Assembly (NCBI RefSeq): GCF_002157355.1
Contig: NZ_LYMK01000001.1
Span: 1 to 64,000 of the forward strand
Length of the DNA: 64,000 bases
Origin: Variovorax sp. JS1663
GTDB taxonomy: Bacteria; Pseudomonadota; Gammaproteobacteria; Burkholderiales; Burkholderiaceae_C
Reading direction: 5' to 3'
Shown here: in pieces, positions 54,840 through 64,000 of the stretch
Numbering within the stretch: the stretch's first letter is position 1
Layout of the letters: each line of letters starts with the position of its first letter
Position numbers and translations under genes: made by a program
Notes under the pieces: model-generated
Databases searched by the model: none
What the model saw: the letters and a program-made list of their open reading frames with translations, nothing else
Told to the model about the DNA's origin: nothing

Positions 54840-55305
54840 GCTGTCCGCGCCGCGCCTCTCGTCCCCGAGGGCATCGGACCCGCCGTGGGTGCGCCAGGGA
54901 GCCGAGGAACAACGCCAGCTCCCGGGCGCCACCCGCGGCGGCGTGCGCGCCATGCTGCGGCTGGAAGGCCTGGCCGTGCTGGCTGCGGCGCTCGCCGCCT
55001 ACCAGTACCTCGGCGCGAGCTGGGGCGCCTTCGCGATGCTGTTCCTGCTGCCCGACCTGTCCTTCCTGGGCTATCTGGCCGGCGCGCGCGTCGGTGCGAT
55101 CGCGTACAACGCCGCGCATTCGTACGTCGGCCCGGTCGCGCTGCTCGCGCTGGGGCTGGTCGGCGAGATGCCCGCCGTGCTCGCCCTCGGACTGGTCTGG
55201 GCGGCCCACATCGGCCTCGACCGCGCGCTGGGCTACGGCCTCAAGTACGGCAGCGAGTTCGGCGCCACCCACCTAGGCCGCATCGGCCGCGCCGATCCGT
55301 GGTGA
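54832..55305 (+). CDS. DUF4260 family membrane protein
   Basis: A small inner-membrane protein. The DUF4260 core begins MLRLEGLAVLAAALAAYQYL at 54952, followed by FAMLFLLPDLSFLGYLAGAR, AYNAAHSYVGPVALLAL, and the end GLKYGSEFGATHLGRIGRAD, with four helices. The start is uncertain: GTG 54832 or TTG 54823 overlap the Spy-like gene and add about 40 atypical residues, while ATG 54952 gives a core-only protein of 117 residues. Function is unknown. Confidence 0.75.
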   Translation: MAELSAPRLSSPRASDPPWVRQGAEEQRQLPGATRGGVRAMLRLEGLAVLAAALAAYQYLGASWGAFAMLFLLPDLSFLGYLAGARVGAIAYNAAHSYVGPVALLALGLVGEMPAVLALGLVWAAHIGLDRALGYGLKYGSEFGATHLGRIGRADPW

Positions 55306-55384
55306 ACGCCGGCCCACCCCGCGCGCAATGGCGTCCGGCCTGATCGCGAGCTTCGTTTTCGGCGCCCGTATGCACAATGGTCGC

Positions 55385-56074
55385 ATGCCCCGCATCCTGC
55401 TGATCGACGACGACGAGCACCTCGCTGCGCCGCTGGCGAGCTACTTCGCGCGCTTCGACTGCGTGCTGGACAGCGCATCGCGGCCCAGCGAGGGTTTGGC
55501 CCGCCTGCGGGCCCAGCCCTACGACGCCGCCATCCTCGACGTGATGCTGCCCGAGATGGACGGCTTCGCCCTGTGCCGCGAGATCCGCAAGGAGAGCGAC
55601 ATCCCGATCGTGATGCTGACCGCGCGCGGCGACGTGATGGATCGCGTGGTCGGCCTCGAGCTGGGCGCCGACGATTACCTGCCCAAGCCCTTCGAGCCGC
55701 GCGAGCTGGTGGCGCGGGTACAGACCATCCTGCGCCGCCAGCGCGCCGTGCCCGCCGCGCCGCCCGCGCAGCGCCGCGAGTTCGAGGGCCTGGTGATCGA
55801 CCTCGACCGGCGCGAGGTGCTGCGTCAGGGCGAGCGGGTGGAGCTCACCGGCACCGAATTCGAGTTGCTGGCGCTGCTGGCCGATTCGCCCGGCAAGGTC
55901 TGGAGCCGCGACGACATCCTGAACCGGCTGCGCGGCCACGAGGCCGAGCTCTACACGCGCGCGGTCGACATCGTCGTGAGCCGGCTGCGCAAGAAGCTGG
56001 AACCGCTGGACTGCATCAAGACGCTGCGCAACGCAGGCTACACGCTCGCGGTCGGCAAGAGCGGCGGCCCGTGA
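55385..56074 (+). CDS. OmpR/RstA-family response regulator
   Basis: A 229-residue regulator. The receiver domain has the acidic pocket ILLIDDDEH, phospho-acceptor Asp51 in AAILDVMLPEMDGF, Thr in VMLTARG and Lys in YLPKPFEPRE. From about residue 135 there is an OmpR-type winged helix (LTGTEFELLALLADSPGKVW and YTRAVDIVVSRLRKKLEP). An ATG at 55370 would add five residues. It is coupled to the sensor kinase by a GTGA overlap and probably controls envelope genes, perhaps the Spy-like lipoprotein. Confidence 0.92.
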   Translation: MPRILLIDDDEHLAAPLASYFARFDCVLDSASRPSEGLARLRAQPYDAAILDVMLPEMDGFALCREIRKESDIPIVMLTARGDVMDRVVGLELGADDYLPKPFEPRELVARVQTILRRQRAVPAAPPAQRREFEGLVIDLDRREVLRQGERVELTGTEFELLALLADSPGKVWSRDDILNRLRGHEAELYTRAVDIVVSRLRKKLEPLDCIKTLRNAGYTLAVGKSGGP

Positions 56075-57369
56075 CCCGGCGTCCGCATCCGCATCGGCAC
56101 TGGCGCCACCGCTGGCGCCATTCGCTGCGCCTGCGGCTGATCACCGTCTTCGTGCTGCTGGCCATGGCCATGGCGGCGGTGTTTCTCGGCGGTATGCAGC
56201 GCGCCTTTTCCGACGGCTGGCGCGGCGCCGCCCAGCCGATCGTCGGCGACTACATGGACCGGCTGGTGGCCGAGCTGGGCACGCCGCCCGACGTGGCGCG
56301 CGCCGAGGCGCTGGTGAAGCGCCTGCCCATCTCCATTCGCATCGAGGGCCCGGCGGTCAACTGGGACTCGCATCCGCAGCGCCGCTGGCGCGGCTTCGGC
56401 CCGGGCAGTGGCCGGGGTGACTGGCTGACGCGCAGCACTGCCGATGGCCACCGCGTGAGTTTCGGGCTGGGCACCTTGCCGTGGCAGCGCGAGCCGCATG
56501 GCATCGGCGGCCTGACGCTGGCGCTGCTGCTGCTCCTGATCGTGATCGCCTACGTCTACGTGCGGCGCCTGCTGCGCCCGCTCGACGACATCCGTGCCGG
56601 CGCCGAGCGCTTCGGCCGCGGCGCCTTCGACCAGCCGATCCCGCTGCGGCGGCGCGACGAGCTGGGCGACCTGGCGCAGCGCATCAACACCATGGCGCAC
56701 GACATCCAGGGCATGCTCGATGCCAAGCGCGCGCTGCTGCTGGCGCTGAGCCACGAGCTGCGCTCGCCGCTCACGCGTGCGCGCCTCAACGCCGAGCTGC
56801 TGCCCGCCACGCCCGAGGGCGTGGCTGAACGCGCCGCACTGCTGCGCGACCTGGCCGAGATGCGCGACCTGATCAGCGACCTGCTGGAGAGCGAGCGCCT
56901 CGCCAGCCCGCACGTGGCCCTGCAGCGCGAGCCGGTCGATCTGCCCGCGCTGGTGCGCGAGGTGGTGGCGGAGCATCCCGAAGGCGGCCGTGTCGTGCTC
57001 GACCTGGCCGAAGGTCTGCCTCTGCTCGCGCTGGACCGCCTGCGCATCCGACTGCTGGTGCGCAATCTGCTGGAGAACGCCCTGCGCTACGGCGGCGACG
57101 CGGCCGAGCCGCCGCGCATCGCGCTGCGTGCTGTGGCGCCAAGTGGCATCGAGCTGGAAGTGCGCGACTTCGGCCCCGGCGTCGATGCCGCCCAGCTCGA
57201 GCGCCTCACCGAGCCCTTCTACCGCACCGACAGCGCGCGCCAGCGCGCCACCGGCGGCGTGGGCCTGGGCATGTACCTGTGCCGCCTGGTGGCCGAGGCG
57301 CATGGCGGCACGCTGGCCGTGCGCAACGCGCAGCCCGGCCTGGTGGTCACGGCGCGCCTGATGCCGTAG
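56071..57369 (+). CDS. Sensor histidine kinase (EnvZ/RstB type)
   Basis: A 432-residue inner-membrane kinase. A first membrane helix (about residues 20-42) and a second (about 150-170) flank a periplasmic sensor of about 105 residues. A HAMP domain (RRLLRPLDDIRAGAERFGRG), a HisKA domain with the phospho-accepting His in ALSHELRSPLTRARLNAELL, and the ATPase with NLLENALRYGG, FGPGV and GGVGLGMYLC boxes follow. The Arg/His-rich N-terminus precedes the first helix. The start is GTG. Immediately downstream lies a decayed region. Confidence 0.91.
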   Translation: MTRRPHPHRHWRHRWRHSLRLRLITVFVLLAMAMAAVFLGGMQRAFSDGWRGAAQPIVGDYMDRLVAELGTPPDVARAEALVKRLPISIRIEGPAVNWDSHPQRRWRGFGPGSGRGDWLTRSTADGHRVSFGLGTLPWQREPHGIGGLTLALLLLLIVIAYVYVRRLLRPLDDIRAGAERFGRGAFDQPIPLRRRDELGDLAQRINTMAHDIQGMLDAKRALLLALSHELRSPLTRARLNAELLPATPEGVAERAALLRDLAEMRDLISDLLESERLASPHVALQREPVDLPALVREVVAEHPEGGRVVLDLAEGLPLLALDRLRIRLLVRNLLENALRYGGDAAEPPRIALRAVAPSGIELEVRDFGPGVDAAQLERLTEPFYRTDSARQRATGGVGLGMYLCRLVAEAHGGTLAVRNAQPGLVVTARLMP

Positions 57370-57542
57370 CCGCAGGCACGGTGTGCCCGCGCCCCTTCGC
57401 CGCCTGCCGCACCGCGTCGTCCACGCTCCAGGCCGTGTAGGCCGCGGGCGGCAGGTCCTCGCAATTCACCGAAGATCGCCGCGCGCTCGCGGGGCCGCAC
57501 TTCGTCGGTCGACAGCAGCAGGGAGGCGGTCATGCGATCCAT
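57370..57542 (-). pseudogene. Remnant of an AraC-type regulator gene
   Basis: On the minus strand, MTASLLLSTDEVRPRERAAIF begins at 57533 (or MDRMTAS at 57542) and matches the start of AraC-like activators of aromatic catabolism (STDxxPPRERxxxW pattern). After about 25 residues the frame loses similarity, and another frame continues as EDLPPAAYTAWSVDDAVRQA before running into the end of the sensor kinase gene. No effector domain or helix-turn-helix remains. The identification rests on a short stretch and is tentative. Confidence 0.45.
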
Positions 57543-57674
57543 GTTGTCCGGGCCGCCCCCGGCCGCAGCACTTGCGGGTTAACGTGCGCGCTGGATCAAG
57601 CGCATTGTGCGCAGCCGGCACAGCGCGGCGCGCGCGTGCTTCCTACGATCGCACAAGCGGCCCGGCCCGACGGG

Positions 57675-58043
57675 GCTCGGAGCTGTGCCCGCAGACCCAT
57701 GCGCTGATCGTGGAGGCAGTAACGAGGCCGGACTGCCGCCGGGCGTGCTCAACTTCGTCGCCAACGCACCCGCTGGTGGTGCTCGACGATGCCGGCATCG
57801 AGGCCGCCGTCGGGCGCCTTCGCCAACTCGGGCCAGATCTGCATGTCGACCGAGCGCATCGTGGTGGACCGGCGCGTGGCCGACGAATTCGTCGAGCGCT
57901 TCGTGGCCAAGGCGCAGCGCCTGCCGCTGGGCGACCCGCGCGAAGGGCCGGTGGCGCTGGACTCGGTGGTCGACCACGCCGACAGCACGCTGATGCCGGC
58001 CACCGTGCTCGATCACCGAACGCCGCGCCGCTACCCCTTCTGA
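57675..58043 (+). pseudogene. Decayed aldehyde dehydrogenase gene
   Basis: Four pieces of an NAD-dependent aldehyde dehydrogenase (salicylaldehyde/vanillin-type) lie in order but in different frames: GSELCPQTHALIVEA, then EAGLPPGVLNFVANAP, then PLVVLDDAGIEAAVG, then GAFANSGQICMSTERIVVD with RRVADEFVERFVAKAQRLPL. The catalytic cysteine motif NSGQIC survives, but the first ~150 residues, the NAD-fold segment between VANAP and PLVVLDD (with the usual ELGGK), and the C-terminal third are gone. Residual MPATVLDHRTP follows a second deletion before a stop. It cannot encode an active enzyme. Confidence 0.85.
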
Positions 58044-58129
58044 CGGCTTGTGAGCTGTCGCCTGCGCTACCCGGGCGCATGGAGCCCGGCGCTACGATGC
58101 CAGCCCCCGACCACCGCAGGAGACAGCCC

Positions 58130-59173
58130 ATGAGCAGCACCGTCAGCAACCGCCAGGTCCGCCTCGCCAAGCGCCCCGAGGGCGCCGCCACCCGCGACAA
58201 CTGGAAGTTCACCACCGAGCCCGTGGGCGAGCCGGCCGAGGGCGGCGTCGTGGTCAAGACCCTGTCGCTCTCGCTCGACCCCGCCATGCGCGGCTGGATG
58301 AACGAGGGCAAGAGCTACATCCCGCCGGTGGAGATCGGCGCGGTGATGCGCGCCGGCGGCATCGGCCGCGTGGTCGCCTCGCGCAACCCGGCCTTTGCGG
58401 TCGGCGACACCGTCTACGGCACGCTGGGCGTGCAGGAATACATCCTGATTCCCCAGGAAGACATCAAGCGCAATGGCCTCGTGAAGATCGACCTGCGCGC
58501 CGGCACCATCACGCAATGGCTCAACGTGCTCGGCATGCCGGGCATGACCGGCTATTTTGGCCTGATGGACATCGGCGAGCCCCAGCCCGGCGAGACGGTC
58601 GTGGTCTCCGGCGCTGCCGGCGCGGTCGGCCAGACCGTGGGCCAGCTCGCGAAGATCAAGGGCTGCCGCGCGATCGGCATCGCCGGCGGCCAGGCCAAGT
58701 GCGACTGGGTCGTCAATGAGCTGGGCTTCGACGCCTGCATCGACTACAAGGCCGGCCCCTCCGCCGTGCGCGACGGCCTGAAGGCGCACTGCCCCAAGGG
58801 CATCGACATCTACTTCGACAACGTCGGCGGCGAGATCCTCGACGCGGCCCTGGCGCGCCTCGCGCGCGGCGCGCGCATCATCATCTGCGGCGCCATCAGC
58901 CAGTACAACAATGCCAACAGCGCGCCGGCGCAGGGCCCGAAGAACTACCTGAGCCTGCTGGTGAACCGGGCGCGCATGCAGGGCATGGTGGTGTTCGACT
59001 ACGCCGACCGCTACCACGTGGCGGTGGCAGAGATGGCCGGCTACCTGAAGGACGGCCGCATGAAGAGCCGCGAAGATGTCGTCGAGGGGCTGGATACTTT
59101 CCCCGAGGCGCTGAACAGGCTCTTCAGCGGGCAGAACTTCGGCAAGCTGGTGTTGAAAGTGGCGGACGCGTAG
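58130..59173 (+). CDS. NADP-dependent oxidoreductase (MDR, prostaglandin reductase-like)
   Basis: A 347-residue zinc-independent medium-chain reductase of the leukotriene B4 dehydrogenase/CurA family, which reduces alpha,beta-unsaturated ketones or aldehydes with NADPH. YGTLGVQEYIL, GMPGMTGYFGLMDIGEPQPG, the nucleotide motif VSGAAGAVGQTVGQLAKIKG, FDNVGGEILDAAL and the C-terminal FPEALNRLFSGQNFGKLVLK are all typical. AGGAG lies seven bases before ATG 58130, and the coding sequence is intact, in contrast to the ruined gene just upstream. Confidence 0.93.
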   Translation: MSSTVSNRQVRLAKRPEGAATRDNWKFTTEPVGEPAEGGVVVKTLSLSLDPAMRGWMNEGKSYIPPVEIGAVMRAGGIGRVVASRNPAFAVGDTVYGTLGVQEYILIPQEDIKRNGLVKIDLRAGTITQWLNVLGMPGMTGYFGLMDIGEPQPGETVVVSGAAGAVGQTVGQLAKIKGCRAIGIAGGQAKCDWVVNELGFDACIDYKAGPSAVRDGLKAHCPKGIDIYFDNVGGEILDAALARLARGARIIICGAISQYNNANSAPAQGPKNYLSLLVNRARMQGMVVFDYADRYHVAVAEMAGYLKDGRMKSREDVVEGLDTFPEALNRLFSGQNFGKLVLKVADA

Positions 59174-59289
59174 CCTTTCCAGGCGGCGTCAGTGCCTGAT
59201 GGCGGGGCCACGCATTGTTTCGATGCAGGCAATACGGCGTTGCCGGCAGCCGTCTTGGTTCGCGAAGCAGCCTTCCGTACGATCAGGCC

Positions 59290-59466
59290 ATGAAGCACGA
59301 ACACCCGCGCGCCGAACACCTGGCCTCGTCCCCTGCAGGCAGTGAGCCTTCGCCCCTGGACGCCGAACCGAATCCTTCGTCCGTCGCGGCGAATGACAAG
59401 CATCGCGAGCCTGATTCGAATCCCACGGTCTGGGACGACTGGAAGTCGGTGCGGGACGTCGCCTGA
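59290..59466 (+). CDS. Small hypothetical protein
   Basis: A 58-residue hydrophilic open frame starting MKHEHPRAEHLASSPAGSEP and ending NPTVWDDWKSVRDVA. It is acidic, Pro/Ser/Asn-rich and has no signal or membrane segment. The two Trp residues near a conserved-looking DDWKSVRDVA tail argue for a real gene, perhaps a short disordered peptide of the kind found in Comamonadaceae. The binding site is weak (ACGATCAGGCC). It could be spurious. Confidence 0.45.
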   Translation: MKHEHPRAEHLASSPAGSEPSPLDAEPNPSSVAANDKHREPDSNPTVWDDWKSVRDVA

Positions 59467-59508
59467 GGCGGCCCGCAGCCGGACCTGAACCTGGGTTTCG
59501 CGTAGCTC

Positions 59509-60363
59509 TCAGGCCCTGACCCGCGTGCCCATCAGGGCCGCCGTGATGATCAGGATCGCCGCCAGCGCAATGGTCCAGCTCATCGGCCGCTGCGTGACCA
59601 GCATCAGCAGCGCCGTCGACGCCAGCGGCGTGATGTAGCTCAGGATTCCGATCTGCCGCGCGTCGCCGCGCTTGAGTGCCAGGTCCCAGAGAAAGAAGGC
59701 CGCCCCCAGCGGGCCCAGCCCGCACAACGTGACCAGCAGCCAGTCGCGCGCCGACAGCGTGGCCTGCGGCTCCAGCAGGGCGTGGCAGGCGAGGGCCAGG
59801 GCGCCCGAGAGCAGGCCGAACAGGCCAATCGCGCTCGTCGGAAAGGCCGCCACCCGTTTCGTCCACAGCGAGTAGCTGGCCCAGATGAAGGCCGAGCCCA
59901 GCGCCGGCACGAAGCCCCGGTAGCCGAGATCGACGGCGTCGGCCGATGCACCGCGCGCACCCAGGATCGCGATCGCGGCACCCGCGAAGCCCAGCATGGC
60001 CGCCACCAGGTGCAGGGGGCGCAGCGACAGGCCCGGCAGCAGCAGCGGCGCCAGCACCACGATCAGCAGCGGCCACAGGTAGTTGACCAGGTTGACCTCC
60101 ACCGGGGGCGCGTGCCGCAGCGCGGTGAACAGCAGGAAGTGGAAGCCGAAGAGGCCGTAGATGCCCAGTGCCAGCGTGCGCGGCGGCACGGCCCAGGCCT
60201 GGCGGTCGCGCAGCACCCGGGGCCAGCTCATGACGCTGCCGATGATCAGTGCCAGTCCGGTGAGCAGGAAGGGCGGCAGGTGCGAGAGCGCAGTGCCCAG
60301 CGAGGCCAGCGTGGCCCACAGGGCGATGGCGGCGAGGGCGTAGAGCGTGGACGACATGGCCAC
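59509..60363 (-). CDS. EamA/DMT family exporter (YddG-like)
   Basis: A 284-residue inner-membrane transporter with ten helices in two EamA repeats (LYALAAIALWATLASLGTAL and GFVPALGSAFIWASYSLWTK). The APPVEVNLVNYLWPLLIVVL segment and overall pattern resemble YddG, an exporter of aromatic amino acids and related compounds. The start may be M1 (60363) or M3 (MSSTLYAL, 60357). It lies 67 bases downstream of an AraC-type regulator on the same strand, which may control it. Confidence 0.88.
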   Translation of the reverse strand: MAMSSTLYALAAIALWATLASLGTALSHLPPFLLTGLALIIGSVMSWPRVLRDRQAWAVPPRTLALGIYGLFGFHFLLFTALRHAPPVEVNLVNYLWPLLIVVLAPLLLPGLSLRPLHLVAAMLGFAGAAIAILGARGASADAVDLGYRGFVPALGSAFIWASYSLWTKRVAAFPTSAIGLFGLLSGALALACHALLEPQATLSARDWLLVTLCGLGPLGAAFFLWDLALKRGDARQIGILSYITPLASTALLMLVTQRPMSWTIALAAILIITAALMGTRVRA

Positions 60364-60430
60364 GAGCTTAAGCTGCGCGGCCGTCGTGCGATGCCGGTCG
60401 TTCGTCGCGCGGCGACGGTTTGGGTGGGTT

Positions 60431-61144
60431 TCAGTCGCAGTAGCGGCGCAGCGCGGCGGTCAGCGCCGAGGGCGAGCGATAGCCGCTGCGGCGCGCAGTC
60501 TCCGCCACGCTCAGGCCCGCGCTGCGCAGCTGCCGCGCATGCAGCAGCCGTTGCGCGCGCAGCCAGTGCATGGGGCTCATGCCCTGTTCCTCGCGGCAGC
60601 GCTGCGCGAATTGGCTGGGGCCGAGGCAGGCGACGGCGGCGAGATCGGCCACGCCCAGCGGCTGGTGCCAGCGCGCCTGGGCCCAGGCAGCCAGTGCAGC
60701 CCAGTCGATCGCGCGTCCGCGCAGCTTGGGCGCGGCGGGCCCCCAGGCTTCCAGCAGCAGCGCGGGCGCATGGTGCAGCGCCAGCGGCGACGGTGCAGGC
60801 GATGCCAGGCACTCGGCAAGGTAGCGGGCCAGGGGCAGCAGGCGCGGCGCATGAGGGCCCTGGCCGGCAAAAGGCGTCCACAGGGCCAGGGGCGTGTCGA
60901 GCACCAGGCAGTGGCTGCCGCCCTGCGATTCGAAGTCGTGCCGGTCGCCGGGTGCCACCACGTGGCCCTCCCCAGCGCCGAGGCGCAGGCCGCGGCCTTC
61001 CACCTCCAGCTCGAGCACGCCGTCCAGGCCGACCAGCACCTGGAAGTGCTCGTGCGCATGGCTGCCGCGCGACCCGCCGTAATGGCGCAGCGACAACGGT
61101 GGCGGCGGGGCCGTGGGGGCGCGATGGGACATGGCGGTGGCCAT
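60431..61144 (-). CDS. AraC family transcriptional regulator
   Basis: A 237-residue regulator. An N-terminal cupin-like effector domain (SHAHEHFQVLVGLDGVLELE, APGDRHDFES) is followed by the AraC DNA-binding domain with helix-turn-helix 1 (GVADLAAVACLGPSQFAQRC) and 2 (SVAETARRSGYRSPSALTAA), ending in LRRYCD. It is shorter than most AraC proteins but complete. It probably regulates the EamA exporter just downstream. An alternative start (MSHRAPT, 60 bp or fewer inward) is possible. Confidence 0.88.
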   Translation of the reverse strand: MATAMSHRAPTAPPPPLSLRHYGGSRGSHAHEHFQVLVGLDGVLELEVEGRGLRLGAGEGHVVAPGDRHDFESQGGSHCLVLDTPLALWTPFAGQGPHAPRLLPLARYLAECLASPAPSPLALHHAPALLLEAWGPAAPKLRGRAIDWAALAAWAQARWHQPLGVADLAAVACLGPSQFAQRCREEQGMSPMHWLRAQRLLHARQLRSAGLSVAETARRSGYRSPSALTAALRRYCD

Positions 61145-61191
61145 TGTCCCTTGCGGGGTCTGCCCCTGTCACGCCGCGGGATGCGGCCGCA

Positions 61192-64000
<2,809 letters not shown>

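Overview
The window is GC-rich chromosomal DNA from a betaproteobacterium of the order Burkholderiales, most likely family Comamonadaceae (Variovorax/Ramlibacter-like). Pointers are a Bug-type tricarboxylate-binding protein without its permease, a DUF4148 protein, the EIIA(Man)-HPr-EI regulatory PTS, a zinc-free-type HemB and the ribosomal gene order. There are no tRNA or rRNA genes, CRISPR arrays, insertion sequences or prophage genes. Genus placement is inference; no database search was possible.

Layout. 1-6044: accessory catabolism and uptake (cysteine hydrolase, GntR and LysR regulators, PhzS-like flavin monooxygenase, Bug protein, orphan ABC binding protein). 6048-16464: housekeeping, with exonuclease III, pyrE, gatCAB (minus strand) and, divergently, mreBCD-mrdA for cell shape. 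16726-22788: GMC oxidoreductase, a four-gene MCE/Mla-type lipid transport operon (STAS-permease, ATPase, MCE protein, lipoprotein) and a phosphodiesterase. 22785-28148: MarC, an SDR, HCCA isomerase, dienelactone hydrolase, amidohydrolase, LysR, DUF4148. 28204-31091: CorA, hemB, a probable small RNA gene, and a HemJ-type membrane protein. 31095-34429: VanZ protein, thin ferredoxin, serine hydrolase, D,D-carboxypeptidase.

34430-46912 holds translation genes: rpsL-rpsG-fusA-tuf-rpsJ, an intrinsic terminator, two envelope lipoprotein genes (one a HExxH metallopeptidase-like protein), a fresh sigma70-type promoter, then rplC-rplD-rplW-rplB-rpsS-rplV-rpsC-rplP-rpmC-rpsQ and another terminator. The textbook str/S10/spc arrangement is thus broken at rpsJ/rplC and again after rpsQ.

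46925-57369: peroxiredoxin, GNAT, cytochrome b561, cytochrome c', TlpA-like thioredoxin, a lipoprotein, an MFS transporter overlapping EIIA-HPr-EI, a Spy-like lipoprotein, DUF4260 and an OmpR/EnvZ-type two-component pair. 57370-58043 contains decayed remains of an aromatic aldehyde dehydrogenase gene and, divergently, an AraC-type regulator. 58130-64000: NADP-dependent oxidoreductase, a small ORF, an EamA exporter, an AraC regulator, and a GAF-kinase-REC-kinase-REC hybrid protein running off the right edge.

The most interesting points are the interrupted ribosomal superoperon with its extracytoplasmic cargo, the candidate ~100-nt sRNA between hemB and hemJ with a single-stranded anti-Shine-Dalgarno stretch, the fossil aldehyde catabolic locus, and the HemB/HemJ neighbourhood.
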